Part shown: piece after piece, positions 44,226-56,508 of the stretch | Layout: every line of letters starts with the position of its first letter | How positions within the stretch are numbered: position 1 is the first letter of the stretch | Assembly (NCBI GenBank): GCA_037693485.1 | Contig: CM075344.1 | Coordinates: 99,607,001 to 99,671,000, forward strand | Source: Kitagawia praeruptora | Lineage: Eukaryota; Streptophyta; Magnoliopsida; Apiales; Apiaceae | Length of the DNA stretch: 64,000 bases | Direction: 5' to 3' | Made by a program: the position numbers and the translations under genes | Notes under the pieces: generated by a model | The model's input: the letters and a program-made list of their open reading frames with translations, nothing else | Databases searched by the model: none | Told to the model about the DNA's origin: nothing

Positions 44226-44300
44226 CCACGTGTACGGGGCTGTTTCATTTACCTTAACTATTTAATCGCCATCTCACCCCCTCAGGTTCATTTTTACCTT
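44226..44300 (+). promoter_or_regulatory. Likely promoter of D's antisense gene
   Basis: A G-box-like CCACGTGT at about 44226-44233 is followed by ACTATTTAAT (about 44257-44266), a weak TATA-like box, 130 bases before a splice donor in the leader. In plants G-boxes bind bZIP or bHLH factors. The promoter role is inferred from position only. Confidence 0.4.
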
Positions 44301-44398
44301 TACCAAATTCTTGCAAAAAAACCCTTGGAGAGAGAAGAAGAAGACCGACGATCCTCCGCTCAATTCAACTTGTTCTTCGCCGTCCTCTTTGATTCAAG

Positions 44399-44641
44399 GT
44401 ACGATTCTGGTTCATTTTTCTCTGTTCTTTCATAATCTTGACTTCATTTCGTACTATCTGCACGTTTATGTCTTGCATGCCGATGTTCATCTTTTCTGAT
44501 GTATTCACATGTTTTTAATTTGCGTAATTCCCATTGAGATCTCCTATAAAATTTCCTGCTTGTTAATGCATAACTGTTTGAGCATCTCAAAACCTTAGTA
44601 TCTCTCTTAGGTTCCTGACCCTTCTTCGCCTGTCTTTGTAG
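44399..44641 (+). other. Probable intron in the 5' leader of D's antisense gene
   Basis: The donor is TTCAAG|GTACGATT and the T-rich acceptor is CTTTGTAG|ATG, 243 bases apart. The acceptor ends exactly at the start codon. Introns at this place are frequent in plant genes and raise expression. Confidence 0.55.
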
Positions 44642-46706
44642 ATGTCTTCTAATTCAACACATTCAGACCACCATTCTTTGATAAACCCTGCTTTTACCAA
44701 ATCAGTCAGTAATAGGACCAGGTCTAAAATCTCTATCCCTGATCTAGGTGAGCCTCAAAACATCCTTATTAGACTTCCGACCAGACAAGATAGAACTCTA
44801 AACTCCCCTAATTTCATTGACTTAGGAGACGATTGGCCTTCTGACGAAGAAGAAGTGTCAAAGCCTGATCAGAAAGTACTCCCTGAACCTGATTTTGACA
44901 ATGAGATAATTGTCGAGAGAGAGTCATATAAACAAGAGATTGTTCCTTTCTGTGAGAAAGTTGATTCGTCCATGACTTCAGCTAGGTTAGAGAAGTTGTG
45001 GGAAGAATGTGTCTGTCCAACCTGTCCAATCATTGTTCCAGAACCTGGTGAGAGGGCTCACAGGTTCGACACTAAAGTTCCTGAACGTGGTATTCCTAAT
45101 GCAGTGACCTCTGCCGCTTTCTTTAGAGTGGGTGTCTACTTCCCCCTCCATCGTTTTTTGCTAGAAGTTCTCGACTTTTATGGCTTAGCCCCTCTCCAAC
45201 TGACTCCCAATTCTTATAGGCTAGCCATGAGCACATATATTCTATACTCCAGTCTGTTCACCACTCCTTTATCTGCACCTGAGTTAGGTTATTTCTTCAG
45301 ATTGAAAGATACTGGAAAGGGTTCCGGTTGTTTTTATCTAACCGCCTGGCCTTGTCATCAAGGTCAGTGCATAAAAAGCATTAAACAAAACTTTGACCAA
45401 TGGCAGGAGCAATTTCTTTATTGCTATGACTGTCCCCCTGTCCGTTTCCAATTTAATCGTCGTCCTCATGTTCCCAAACAAACATTTCTTTCTGGAGTCT
45501 GCCTTCAAAGAGCTGAAGAGGCTTTGAAACATTCTTCATCCCTTAGGGATTGCATGATTCTATTAACACCTGAGAATCTCGTCACCCTAGGTTTTCTCCC
45601 TGCTTCCCCTAGTAATGCTTTATTTTATTTATCTTTACTGCATTCCTATAACTATGTTCGTTTATCTCATGCTCTTTGTCTATCCTGACTTATTTTCTGA
45701 CTCTGTATTCACAGGTATGGCTCCCAAGGTTCCTTCTTTCGTAAAAAGATCCAAGAACGTTGACGAAATCTTGAAGGTTGAAGACAAAGAGGTTCCGCTT
45801 GCTGCAACTCCTATCAACCCAGTTCCCACTCCAGCTTCAGTCCAGCCATCTGGTTCCTCCAAGCGTAAGCTAGCTCAGACTACACTTGATCTCTCTGGAA
45901 GCTCCCAAACCAGGTCCATGAAAAAATGGAAAGCTGTGAAGATTGAATCGGCTGTGGCACAGAATCAATTCAAAGACTTGATTGACACACACGTGCTTCC
46001 AGAAGCGGTTGCCAGCTGGGCTGAAATGGATACCACCGAAGCTATGCATGCCATGAGGTTCTCGGCTGCCCAAAATGCTTTCTTTACTCTCCGCTTTTGC
46101 GATGATATTGCTGAGAAAACTCAATATGATCTCCGGTTACAAGGAAAAGTTTCAAGGTTGAAAGAAGAGTTGACTGCTATGGAAGGTAAGATGAACATAG
46201 CCACTGCTGCTGTTCGAAAAGCAAAAACCATCGAGACCTCACTGAAGAATAGCAGGGATGAGCTTCAGGGACAGGTGAAGAGTTTGCAGGATGAGAAATT
46301 GTCCATGCTAGAGAAAATCAATGAACTAGAAACTCAGGTTGATGCTTTAAATGCTGCTGCCGCCACTGTCAAATCATCCATGCTCGTCCAGGAGAAAGCT
46401 AGGTATGATGAAGGTTATGACGAAGGCATTCGAGACTACATGAGGTCCATGTGGGAGAAAATTCCCGAGCTAAACTGGTCTCTCCTAGGCGAGGACGTAG
46501 TGGGGATGATCAAGGAATTTGAGAATGAAGCTACTGCTGCAACCTCTGTACCTCCCGTGGAAACGGTTGAGAGGTCTCCAGGTGCCAACCCTGAGACTGC
46601 AGAGGTTCCTGCTCCTGAAGTTGTTCAGCCTATGCCTCCAACTCCTCCTGTTGCCACCAGGGTTCCGATGAAGTTCCTCCTTCATAAACTCAACAAAATC
46701 CTTTAA
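44642..46706 (+). CDS. Antisense accessory gene of element D (gypsy-type transposon domain), two exons, intact
   Basis: The two open frames 44642-45611 and 45715-46706 join if an intron is removed with donor CCCCTA|GTAATG and acceptor TTCACAG|GTATGG. The spliced length is 1962 bases: 653 codons and a stop, with no lesion. Exon 1 has an acidic N terminus, then AAFFRVGVYFPLHRFLLEVL and DFYGLAPLQLTPNSYRLAMS, the hallmark of the putative gypsy-type transposon domain (Transposase_28 in Pfam terms). Exon 2 is Ser/Pro-rich and then a long coiled coil (about 46140-46380). The gene runs opposite to gag-pol and converges on it. Element A has a matching antisense gene of 674 codons. Function is unknown; I see no transposase catalytic triad. 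Confidence 0.72.
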
Positions 46707-48334
46707 AAGCTTTTATAATATGATAACTTTTGATGAGGTCGCGGGCTCCTCGTAACGCCTCGCAAGATGTAATTCTAAATTTTGTTTCCATGGCCTTCGT
46801 GCCAATAACTCTTTATGCTGGTTTCCCGGGTCTTTGGGCCTATAACCCTTTATGGTTTTCTATGACAATTATCTGCTTTTGCTGCATATCTATATCACAT
46901 ATTTGTACTTATATGCTTCCATCACTGTATCCTGCTTTTATTCCCCCTAGCAATTACTTAGTGTCCATACTTGTGCATTCAAGCTTACGTGGGCTAGCCC
47001 TTTGTAAGAAACAGAATATACTCGTACTTTCACTTTATAATTTCCTGAAATAAAAGGCCATCAAATCGCAACAACTTACTTGTAAGCTTAAACACGTCTT
47101 TTCCTATGCTTCACTCAACATTTTCAGAGTCGCATTCTGAACTAAAACCCTTTCTGATAACCTTAGATCCTAAATAGTTTGACCAGGTTCCTCGACCATT
47201 AAACCTGCAAAATAAACATAAAACAAAAACTAGTTAAGGTTAGTAAAATATCTCTTGTTTAATTCGGGTCATCTCTTGGAAAGGTTGCCTGCTTGGCTCC
47301 CAATCCTAATCTCTAGGTCCCAACATGCCTCGAGGCATGTTGGTTCCTTTTTGTGCCTCGAGGCGATTCTAGGAACCTGTGCGCCATTCTAGGAGTCCAC
47401 ACAGATTCCTCTTCTTCATGTGTCAGGCTAGACATCTTATGAAGGTAAATGCTAAGGATTTTATCCCTTCTTCCCATGTGCCAAAGATGGTTCCACATGA
47501 GGGAGAGCTTATTAGGCTTCTCATTAAGAACAAGTGTGCCGGTCTAGGCTCCACACAGGTTCCTTTAGGTGCCTTTTTTCAGGACTTTAGGTGCCTTTTG
47601 TCAGGACTTTAGTTCACGTGCTCAAGGAACTTGAGGCTTTTCAATCATATTTGCTCAGGAAGCTACCTGAGGCTTTTCTCGATGCCCAGGAAGCTACCTA
47701 GGACTTTTTTCTTGATGGATGCTCGGGAAGCTACCCAAGGCTTAATTCATACTCAGGAAACTACCTAAGGCTTTGGTTCAAGTCAGTCATTCTCAATTTG
47801 CATACTTTGTCGAATCACATTCATACTTTCAATGCTACAGGGACCTGTAAGTCAGGGTGTCCTGCAAAATACAATACAATGCTACAGGAACCTGTTAGCC
47901 TAGGTAACCTGCAAATACTGTCAATACTACAGGAACCTGTTAGTCAAGGTAACCTGTTTCACAATACAAGTACTAAAGCTAGCACTTAAAAAGTTTCAAA
48001 TTGGCATATGAAATATCAAATCATAGCATGCACAATACTGTCTAAGTAGGAATACTACCCCCCAGTTCTTTTGGGTAATTATTGTTACGTAAAAGAACTA
48101 TTAAAGAGCTATAGCTGCAAAGAATGCACTCAAAATATTCAACGTAGAGCTATCTATCGCTCAATACTTTAAAAAGAAATCGTCTTGCAAGTAGGGAGGT
48201 TCACATCAAGTACCCCCCGAGTACATGCATAATTAAATACTGAAATCAAAATACTGGTCAGCTATAACTAATAAGCTGCCTTTATTCTTGGGTTGAAAGA
48301 GCCTTACTTTTCCTAAGAAAAACACATAAAAGAG
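46707..48334 (-). repeat. Element D spacer with imperfect GGAACC/AGGAAGCTACC repeats
   Basis: This non-coding spacer lies between the convergent 3' ends of gag-pol and the antisense gene. 47640-47780 holds four imperfect copies of an aggaagctacctgaggctt unit, about 40 bp apart. 47835-47965 holds two or three copies of acaggaacctgttag-like units. AGGAACCT also occurs near 47190, 47370, 47560, 47886 and 47934. No gene is supported. Confidence 0.65.
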
Positions 48335-51300
48335 TTACTGATAATACTTCTTGAGATGTTCTGCATTCCAAGCTCTCGGAATGAGGTTCCCATCCATATC
48401 CATCAAGTGGTAGGTTCCTTCCCAAACTGTTGACTTTATCTGGTAAGGTCCCTCCCAATTCGCTCCAAAAGCTCCATGTGCCAGAACCCTGGTATTTGGC
48501 ATGACTTTTCTCAGAACTAGGTCTCCAACTTTAAAAGGTCTTGCCTTCACCTTTTTGTTGTAATACCTTCGAACTCTCTGTTGATATGCTGCTAACTTCA
48601 CTTGCGAATTTGCTCTCAACTCTTCGACCATGTCCAAATACAGTCTATGATTGACCTCATTGTTTTGGGGGTCAAAATACTTTCTTCTCAAGGAACCTGT
48701 TCCAACTTCCACAGGTACCATAGCTTCACAACCATAAGCGAGAGTAAAAGGAGACTCACCAGTTGTAGTTCTAGGCGTGGTGTTATACGACCAGAAGACT
48801 CCAGGAAGCTCCTCTGGCCAGCTTCCTTTCTTATCTTCAAGCCTTGCCTTCAAAGTATGTTTGATAATCTTGTTCACCGCTTCAGTCTGTCCATTACTCT
48901 GTGGATAGTACACTGCTGAAAATGCATTCTGAATTCCAAATTGCTCACACAACCCTCTAATCTCTTTACTATCAAACTGCTTCCCGTTGTCAGAAATCAG
49001 CTTCTGCGGAATACCAAACCTGCACACAATGGCTCTAAACACGAACTCAGTCAATTTTGTTGCTGTAATCTTAGCAAGTGGTTCTGCTTCTGCCCACTTT
49101 GTGAAGTAATCAACTGCAACCACTGCATACTTCACTCCTCCTTTTCCTTTCGGGAGTTCTCCAATGAGGTCTATCCCCCAAACGGCGAACGGCCAAGGAC
49201 TAACAATCTGTTTGATAGGTGCTACGGGACGACTATCAAAATTTGCGAACCTCTGACAATTACTACATGCCTTTATGAACTTGGAAGCATCTGCTTTGAT
49301 GGTTGGCCAGTAATATCCTTGTCGAAGGACCTTCATGGCTAAAGAATTACCCCCCGAGTGATTTCCACATACTCCTTCATGAATCTCCTCGAGGATATAC
49401 TTGCATTGTTCTCCAGCTACACACTTGAGCAAAGGTTGATTGAATCCTCGTTTATACAGAACTCCATCATAGATTACATACTTGGCTGCATGATACCTCA
49501 GCTTCCTGGCATCATCTTGACTGGGAGGTAGCTCCCCTTTATCCAGGTAACGATGTATTGGGGCCATCCAGGAATCTTCAACTGGAAACTCGATGTCCAT
49601 CACTTCTTCTTTGAAAACACTAGGTTGCTCCTGAATCTCAAGTGGAATTACCCCCAATAATGTGGATTCTCTCTGAGATCCTAACTTGGCCAATGCATCT
49701 GCATTGGTATTTTTTCCTCGAGGTATTTGATCTAGCTTCACCTCTTTGAACTTCGCGATCAACTCCTGGGAGTACCTCAAATACAAGTCTGTTCGTGGAC
49801 CTCTCGCCTGAAAACCACCACGAATCTGCCAAACTACTAACATCGAATCACTAAACACTCTGATATTCTCAACTTTCATTTCCAAGGATAGCTTGAGACC
49901 TGCAATCAATGCCTCATACTCTGCGTCATTGTTTGTAGCTCTAAAAGCAAAATGAATCGAGCTATAGAGTTGGTGTCCCTCTAGACTAACTAGCTCTATG
50001 CCTGCACCTGCTCCACTACTGTTAGCAGCTCCATCTACATACAGTGTCCACCAGGGTGCACAGTTGTCATTCTCTATCTGTTCTTCCACCACCTCTTTTG
50101 GCCCCTCCTGGCCAGTAACCTCCACATGAGGTGGAAACTCGACTAAGAAATCTGCTAGAGCTTGAGCTTTGATTGCTGTCTTTGGCTTGTATTCTATGTC
50201 GAACTGTCCTAGCTCCACAGTCCACTTTAACATTCTCCTAGAAGTTTCTGGCCTATGCATCACTTTCTTAAGTGGATATGAGGTTCTTACCTCGATCTTA
50301 TGAGCTTGGAAGTAAGGTCGCAGCTTCTTGGAAGCCAGAATCAATGCGAAAACCAGCTTTTCCATTCCTGTATACCTCGTTTCTGCATCAAGTAACCTTT
50401 TACTAACATAGTAGACTGGGCTTTGCTGTCCATTCTCTTCTCGAACCAGAACTGGACTAATGGAATACTCTGATACGGCCAAGTAAAGTATCAATGTTTC
50501 TCCATCCACAGGTTTGGCTAACAGTGGGGGGCTCCCCAAATGCTCCTTTAACTTTCCAAACGCTATCTCACATTCTGCTGTCCACTCGAATTTGCTTCCT
50601 TTCTTTATAGCTTTAAAGAACTCCTGACACTTATCAGTGGACTTTGAGATGAATCTGTTCAAGGCTGCAACTCTTCATGTGAGGGACTGAACCTCTCTCA
50701 CAGTCCTCGGTGACCTCATATCAATCAATGCTTTAATCTTGGCTGGGTTGGCTTCGATACCTCTATGATTCACCATAAAACCCAGAAACTTTCCTGATTC
50801 TACTCCGAACACACATTTTTGAGGGTTCAGCTTCATTCTGTACTTTCGCAAGATTCCGAACATTTCTTCTAAGTGCTTTACATGGTCAACAGCTTCCTTG
50901 GATTTGACTAGCATATCATCCACATATACTTCCATAGTATGGCCAATTTGGTCTTTAAACATCATATTCACTAACCGTTGGTATGTGGCTCCAGCATTAA
51001 TCAATCCAAATGGCATGCATACATAGCAATAAAGACCTCTATCCGTAATAAAAGAAGTATGCTCTTGATCAGGTTCATACATAGGGATTTGATTGTAACC
51101 TGAATATGCATCCATGAAGCTGAGGAGGGTATGTCCAGCTGTTGCATCCACTAGCTGATCAATCCTTGGCAGTGGGAAACTGTCCTTCGGGCATGCTTTG
51201 TTGAGATCTGTGAAGTCCACACAGGTCCTCCATTTCCCATTAGGTTTCTTTACCAAAACAGGGTTTGCCAACCATACTGGGTAGAAAGATTCTTTAACCA

Positions 51301-54300
51301 ATCCTGCATCCAATAACCTGTCGACCTCTTCTTTCAATGCTTGAGCTCTTTCTCCACTAATTGGTCTTCGCTTCTGTCTCACTCCTTTCTTTTCTGGATC
51401 AATATTCAACTTATGACACATGACCCTTGGATCTATCCCCTCCATATCTGCGTGACACCATGCAAATACATCCAGGTTCTTGCCCAAAAAGGTAATGAGA
51501 GATTCCTTTAAGGCCGGGTCGAGTTGAGCTCCAATCTTCAACACTTTTGTACCATCTTTGTCATTGATCTTCACATCCAAAGTTTCACCAGCTGGTCCAG
51601 CCTTGACCATGGTTTCTGGCATTCGAGGATCTAAGTCTACCTCCATATCTGTGATTAAGTCCTCTTGAGGTTCCTGGACTGTAGACGGTTCCTGAACTTC
51701 ATGCATGACGTTCCTTCTCTTTGATGCTGGCTGACTGTCTTCATTGCTTCCATTATGTTTCAGTTTTCGGGATTTTTCTTCATCCAATCCTTCTGCCATA
51801 TGCACATCACCATCCTTGTCCATAGGGGGTGCACTTTCTATCAGCAGGTAAGGGGTATCTGGTCCCCGAAAAACTGGAATCTCAGCATGAGGTTCCTCTT
51901 CTATAATCTCTTCAATTCTTATAGCTCTACAGGATGCTGGCACAAAACCTTCCAAGGGCGGACTACGCAGGTCGAGCGTTATTTTATCTGGGTTCTTTCC
52001 TGGAAAATCATCAGGAACCTCGTCCATGGGTTCAGGCAATTTAGTAGCCTTAGCAGCATGTTGCAAAGCTTTGGTGTAGCACTCTCTAGACTCATACTGG
52101 CATCCTCGAACTACACCAATTCCATTTGGTGTTGGGAACTTCATCGTTAGATGGTAAATGGAGGTTACCACCCTCATCTCTTTCAAAACGGGTCTTCCCA
52201 GAATAGCGTTGTAATTCATATTCTCCTCTATAACAATGAATTCTGCCAGCTGTCTAATGCAACATGGTTTGTCACCTAGAGTTACTGGCAAATGAATCTT
52301 ACCTTTGATAGGAACCTGATTATTAGTGAATCCGTACAAGGTATCGTTTGTTGGAGTTAAGTCTTTATCCAGAAAATGCATCTTCTTGAAAGCTGAGTAA
52401 GATAACAGGTTTACGGAGCTTCCATTATCAACTAGCACTCGATGAACCTCATAAGACCCGATTCCTGCCTCGACCACTAAAGCATCGGTATGGGGATGGT
52501 GCACCCAAGAAGCATCTTCTTCAGTGAAAGTAATATCTACATCCTCTCCTTCAAACAGCTTTGGGGACCTCTGTGACAGATTGTAAATACTGGTCAAAGG
52601 ACGTTCTTTAGCTTCACGGGTATACCTCTTCATGGCGCTCCCGCTGTTCCCTCTAATGTGGGGACCTCCTATAATTGTGCGTATGCACCCAGCCTTAGGT
52701 GGTCCTTCCATCACAACAGGTTCCTGTGTCTGTGTCTTCTGAGCCTTCTCATCTCTATACTTTTTGCCTTCTTGTGCCACCCATTCACTTAACTGCCCTT
52801 ATCTGATTAGAGTTTCAATTAGGTCCCTGAGGTGACGGCAGTCTGCAGTATTATGCCCATTGTTATCATGGAAGTCGCAGTATGGACGCTCATTCTTATT
52901 CCCTGGAGGACCAGTTCTGAAAGGCTTCTTAAACCACGAGGACTTCTCATTCACCGCGTAAATGTGATCGATTGGAGCTACCAAAGGGGTGAAAGTTTCA
53001 TAGACAGGTCTCTCATGTTTGTTGTTGTTATAGGAAGCTGGTGGCGGGACCTGACTCATGACAGGTCTAGTAGGATTCACGGCTTCAGGCTTCACCTGGG
53101 ATGTACGACTAACCACCTTTTTATTGTCACGACCATTGGGGCTTCTTGGTCTCGACCTCTTGCTTCCACTTTGCCTTACGAAATCTGGATCCTTCTTTAA
53201 CTCGGCCAGAGATTCCTCCATAAGACGAAAGGGTTCTGCCTAGGCATAAAAATTTGCCAACGTCTCTGGTTCTTTTCCTTGAAGTGCTTTCCAAAAGTCT
53301 GAGCCTCCTTTGACTCCAGTAATTAAAAAATTCTTTATGGTTTCCTCAGATGCTTTCCTAACCTTTGGGACCTCTGCATTGAACCTCTTGAAATATTCCG
53401 TCAATGTCTCACTAGGTCTTTGCTTGATATTGGCTAAGGTATTGGTAGGTGGTGCGAATGCAACGGATGCTCTAAATTGAGTGACGAAGAGCTTCCCCAT
53501 ACTCATCCAAGAACTAATTAAATCAGCAGGTAACCTTTTGAACCATTGATGGGCTCCACCCTGTAGAGTTACAGCCAGTAACCTGCACCTGGTGGCTTCC
53601 TTCACTTGATAGACATCCATCTCAGTGTCGAAACGACTGAGGTATTCAATGGGGTCAGTAGTTCCATCGAATTTCAACTCATTCGAAGGCTTGTAAGACC
53701 TAGGCAGAGCCGACTTTCGAACCTTCTTGGTGAAAGGAGAAGCAGTTATAGGATTCACAGCAAGATTCTTTTCGTCCTTGAGTTGAGCCAAAATTTTCTT
53801 GATATCTTCTGCTGTCACCTCCCCAGTAGCTTCCGCCTTTGTCTTTTTGCTCGTTCCTTCCTCCTCTTGCGACTCTGCAGTGCTTGATTCTTCAGTATCC
53901 TCGTCTGAATCCGTGTTTTCTTCTTCAATTATCTCAACAGATGGATCTTTATCTTTCTTCTTTTTCTGTGAGGAACCTCTAGTCTTGGTCTTCTTCTTTC
54001 CCTTGGACCCTGTACGGCCCTTGCTAACAGTTTTACTCTTCTCAGGATTCTCTAGTTCTTCATCACCATCATTCTGCTTTGGTCCTTCACCATCTTGTGG
54101 AATCTCCTCTCCATCCTCAGATTCTTCTTCCTCAAAGTTCAACTGTTTCGGAGTAACCTTCGACTTCTTACCTTTCTTTGCCTTCTTTCTCTTCTTTTTG
54201 CTTGAAGCCTGCTCCAAAGTCGACAATCGCTCTCCCACAGACTTTAAGACTTCCATCATAACTGCTTTGGTAACCTTTGGTGCTTTGGGAGGAGATTTGT

Positions 54301-54358
54301 TCCCATCGTGAATCTATCGCTCAGAACGAGTTGCTTCGTTATCAGAGTTGCCTGACAT
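48335..54358 (-). pseudogene. Element D gag-pol, four nonsense codons but frame preserved
   Basis: The frame runs from ATG 54358 to 48335 with stops at 54314-54316 (TAG), 53240-53242 (TAG), 52799-52801 (TAA) and 50675-50677 (TGA) and no frameshift. Domains: Lys/Glu-rich N terminus; Gag core (about 53700-53300); zinc motif CDFHDNNGHNTADC; protease LVDNGSSVNLLS (about 52430); reverse transcriptase CVDFTDLNKACPKDSF and VYVDDMLVKS (about 50910); a first RNase H with YLAVSEYSISPVL lacking the catalytic Asp; an archaeal-type RNase H with LYVDGAANSSGAGAG (about 50040); integrase with CSNCQRFA, WGIDLIGEL, SDNGKQF and NGQTEAVN. The dual RNase H marks the Tat lineage. This copy cannot make full Gag-Pol. 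Confidence 0.9.
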
Positions 54359-54386
54359 CCTTTTCCACTCTTAAGATATTAACTAT

Positions 54387-54404
54387 CCCCTCCTTCTAGC
54401 GCCA
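54387..54404 (-). promoter_or_regulatory. Element D primer binding site
   Basis: On the minus strand TGGCGCTAGAAGGAGGGG starts one base after the 5' LTR. It fits the complement of a plant tRNA-Asn 3' end (CTTCTAGCGCCA). Confidence 0.8.
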
Positions 54405-54405
54405 A

Positions 54406-55271
54406 TGTTGATGAGTGGATTTCGTAACAACTTGCTGAGAGGTTTACGGGTAGTTGTATAGGCTAGCGATCAACTGTTCTGGGAAAAGGTTTGGGTTGTG
54501 TTTGTGGGGGTTGAGCTGTGCTCGAGGGTGTCTCCAATAATCTCAAGTGCCTTTAGAGAAAATCAGAGAACTTAATGCATTTTACCCCTGAGGTGCCTAC
54601 GTACCCTTGTATATATAGGGATCAAGCTCACGTAGTTCTAATATGATTCTGTCTCTTACTGGAATAGCTGTATTCGGTCACCTAGTTCGTGTAGGACTCA
54701 GGTTCCTTTAGAGCCTTCCACGAACTAGTTGGCTAAGTAGAGCACAAACTCGAGTTCGCACCCTACTATAATTCTCTCATTGATCGGAGATAATTCTAGG
54801 ATCATCTGCGCCCTAGAATTATACTCCAATATCAATTCGTTTATCTGTTCTAGATGGCTTCTAGAACCTTCTGTTGGCAACTCGTAGGAACCTGGTACTC
54901 AGGAACCTCTGTCTAGGAACCTGGTGCTCAGGAACCTTCTTATTTTGGGACATATTGCTTAGGGACCTTATTATAGGTACTTGTACCTGCACAAATAACA
55001 AACTGGTTATACTGGATAGCTCTTCTCATGCCCTCGTCATCTCAATGGCTGTTGCTATGCTAACTCGAACTCCTCGGCTGGGAGGAACCTGGCCTTCTAA
55101 TACTCTGCTCAGCTTCCTGACCATTGGGAACCTCCTGATACTCATACTTCCTTAGTCATTTCTTCTATATGGTCTTTATAACTCGTACTGGATCAATCTT
55201 CTGGCTCGTATGGATCGAACCCTATAGCTTAATGGGCCTAAATCTAGCCCATGGAGATTTTGGGCACAATA
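54406..55271 (-). repeat. Element D 5' LTR (866 bp)
   Basis: It is the counterpart of 42875-43740, with about 13 differences, mostly transitions. The outer end has CAATA where the other copy has CAACA. It contains six AGGAACCT motifs in the same places. Confidence 0.92.
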
Positions 55272-56105
55272 GACATACTTGGTCCTTTCCATGTAGCTTC
55301 AGCATAGAGGAAGTTCTTGATAGTGGTCATCGACTACTTCACTAAGTGGATTGAGGCTAAGCCTTTAGCCAAGATAACCACCAAACAAGTTGCCCAGTTC
55401 TTTTGGGAGAACATAATTTGTAGATATGGGATTCCCCGAATCCTTGTTACGAATAATGAGACACAATTCAACAATGAAGAGTTTAAGAAGTACTGTGAGG
55501 AAAATGCTATTGAGCTTCGTTTTACTTCAGTAGCACACCCGCAAGCTAATGGACAGGCTGAGGTAGCCAATCGGATTATCCTTGATGGACTAAAGAAGAG
55601 GGTCGAGCGCTCGAGAAATACTTGGGTGGATGAGTTACTGCCTATACTTTGGGCGTATCGCACTACCTGCAAAGTGACAACCGGAGAAACCCCTTTCTTG
55701 CTGGCTTATGGAGCTGAGGCAGTAGTGCCCCTGGAAATTATGCACGCATCACCTCAGATTGAGGCATATGAACCAGAGACCAATGAGGAAGGCGTGAGGC
55801 TTTCCCTTGACTTGATTGATAAGGTTAGGGATGAAGCAAATGCCAGGAATGCCGAGCATCAAAAGAGAGCATCTTTCCACTACAATCAAAGGGTTAAGGA
55901 GAGGTTCTTTCGACAAGACGACTTGGTTCTAAGGAAGATAGAAGCCTCAGGAGTTGGCTAGAAGGGCAAGCTAGCCCCAAACTGGGAAGGACCATATCGA
56001 GTCAGGAAGGTGTTAGGACGAGGATCTTACAAGTTGAAAACCTTGGACGGGGTTGAGGTGCCCCGAACTTGGCATGCATTGAACCTCAAGATTTATTATG
56101 TTTAA
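55272..56105 (+). pseudogene. Element A integrase, C-terminal part
   Basis: It begins with the GACAT duplication and continues the integrase core: DILGPF, a TAG at 55305-55307 where the left-hand element has Gln, then a long open frame with KWIEAKPLAKITTKQV, VTNNETQF and HPQANGQAEVANRI. The second catalytic Asp is changed to Asn (TDNGTQ became TNNETQ), which would inactivate the enzyme. After LRKIEASGVG a TAG (55959-55961) is followed by the typical KLAPNWEGPYRV and TWHALNLKIYYV end, stopping at 56105. Confidence 0.88.
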
Positions 56106-56508
56106 GCTATCCTAGTATGGATTCAGCTTTGTATCTATTTATTAGGAGAGGTATAAATAAGGTTCGATGAAACCATTTCAGGGCCTAGCACCCCGAGTAG
56201 GACAATAGTATTACATATGTAAGGGTTGAACCCACTTCGAATTATTAATGCAAGTTTGTTTTCCATTCTATGATTCTATGATTATGTACCAAGAACCTGT
56301 TGAGTGTAAGTTTAGAAAAACCAAGTACAGAAAATAAATGAACATACGAAGGAGGAAAGCAAATGCATAAATAAAATGCCCCGAAGGGCTAAGGTTTAAA
56401 TTACAAACCACAAATAAAAGTTAAGTCTCGAAGGACCTTGATTGAAAACTGAAAAGATAAAGCCACAAGCGGCTAACAAGGCCATGCAAGGCCCTTGACG
56501 AATCTCAC
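56106..56508. other. Element A spacer between convergent ends of pol and antisense gene
   Basis: About 400 bases without an ORF. The plus strand carries A-rich words such as aaataaatgaac that could serve as polyadenylation signals for pol; none is certain. Confidence 0.5.

Larger units (their letters stand above)
42875..55271 (-). mobile_element. Element D: Tat-like Ty3/gypsy retrotransposon inside A's integrase
   Basis: The LTRs are 866 bp each (42875-43740 and 54406-55271), flanked by GACAT (42870-42874 and 55272-55276). On the minus strand gag-pol runs 54358-48335, followed by a 1.6-kb spacer, an antisense spliced gene on the plus strand (44642-46706), polypurine tract and 3' LTR. The LTRs differ at about 13 positions (1.5%). 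The right LTR's final CAACA is changed to CAATA. Confidence 0.92.

Noticed and set aside
48335..54358. Programmed stop read-through in D's gag-pol
   Set aside because: Four stops of three kinds occur at scattered places, one at codon 15, which fits decay and not regulation.
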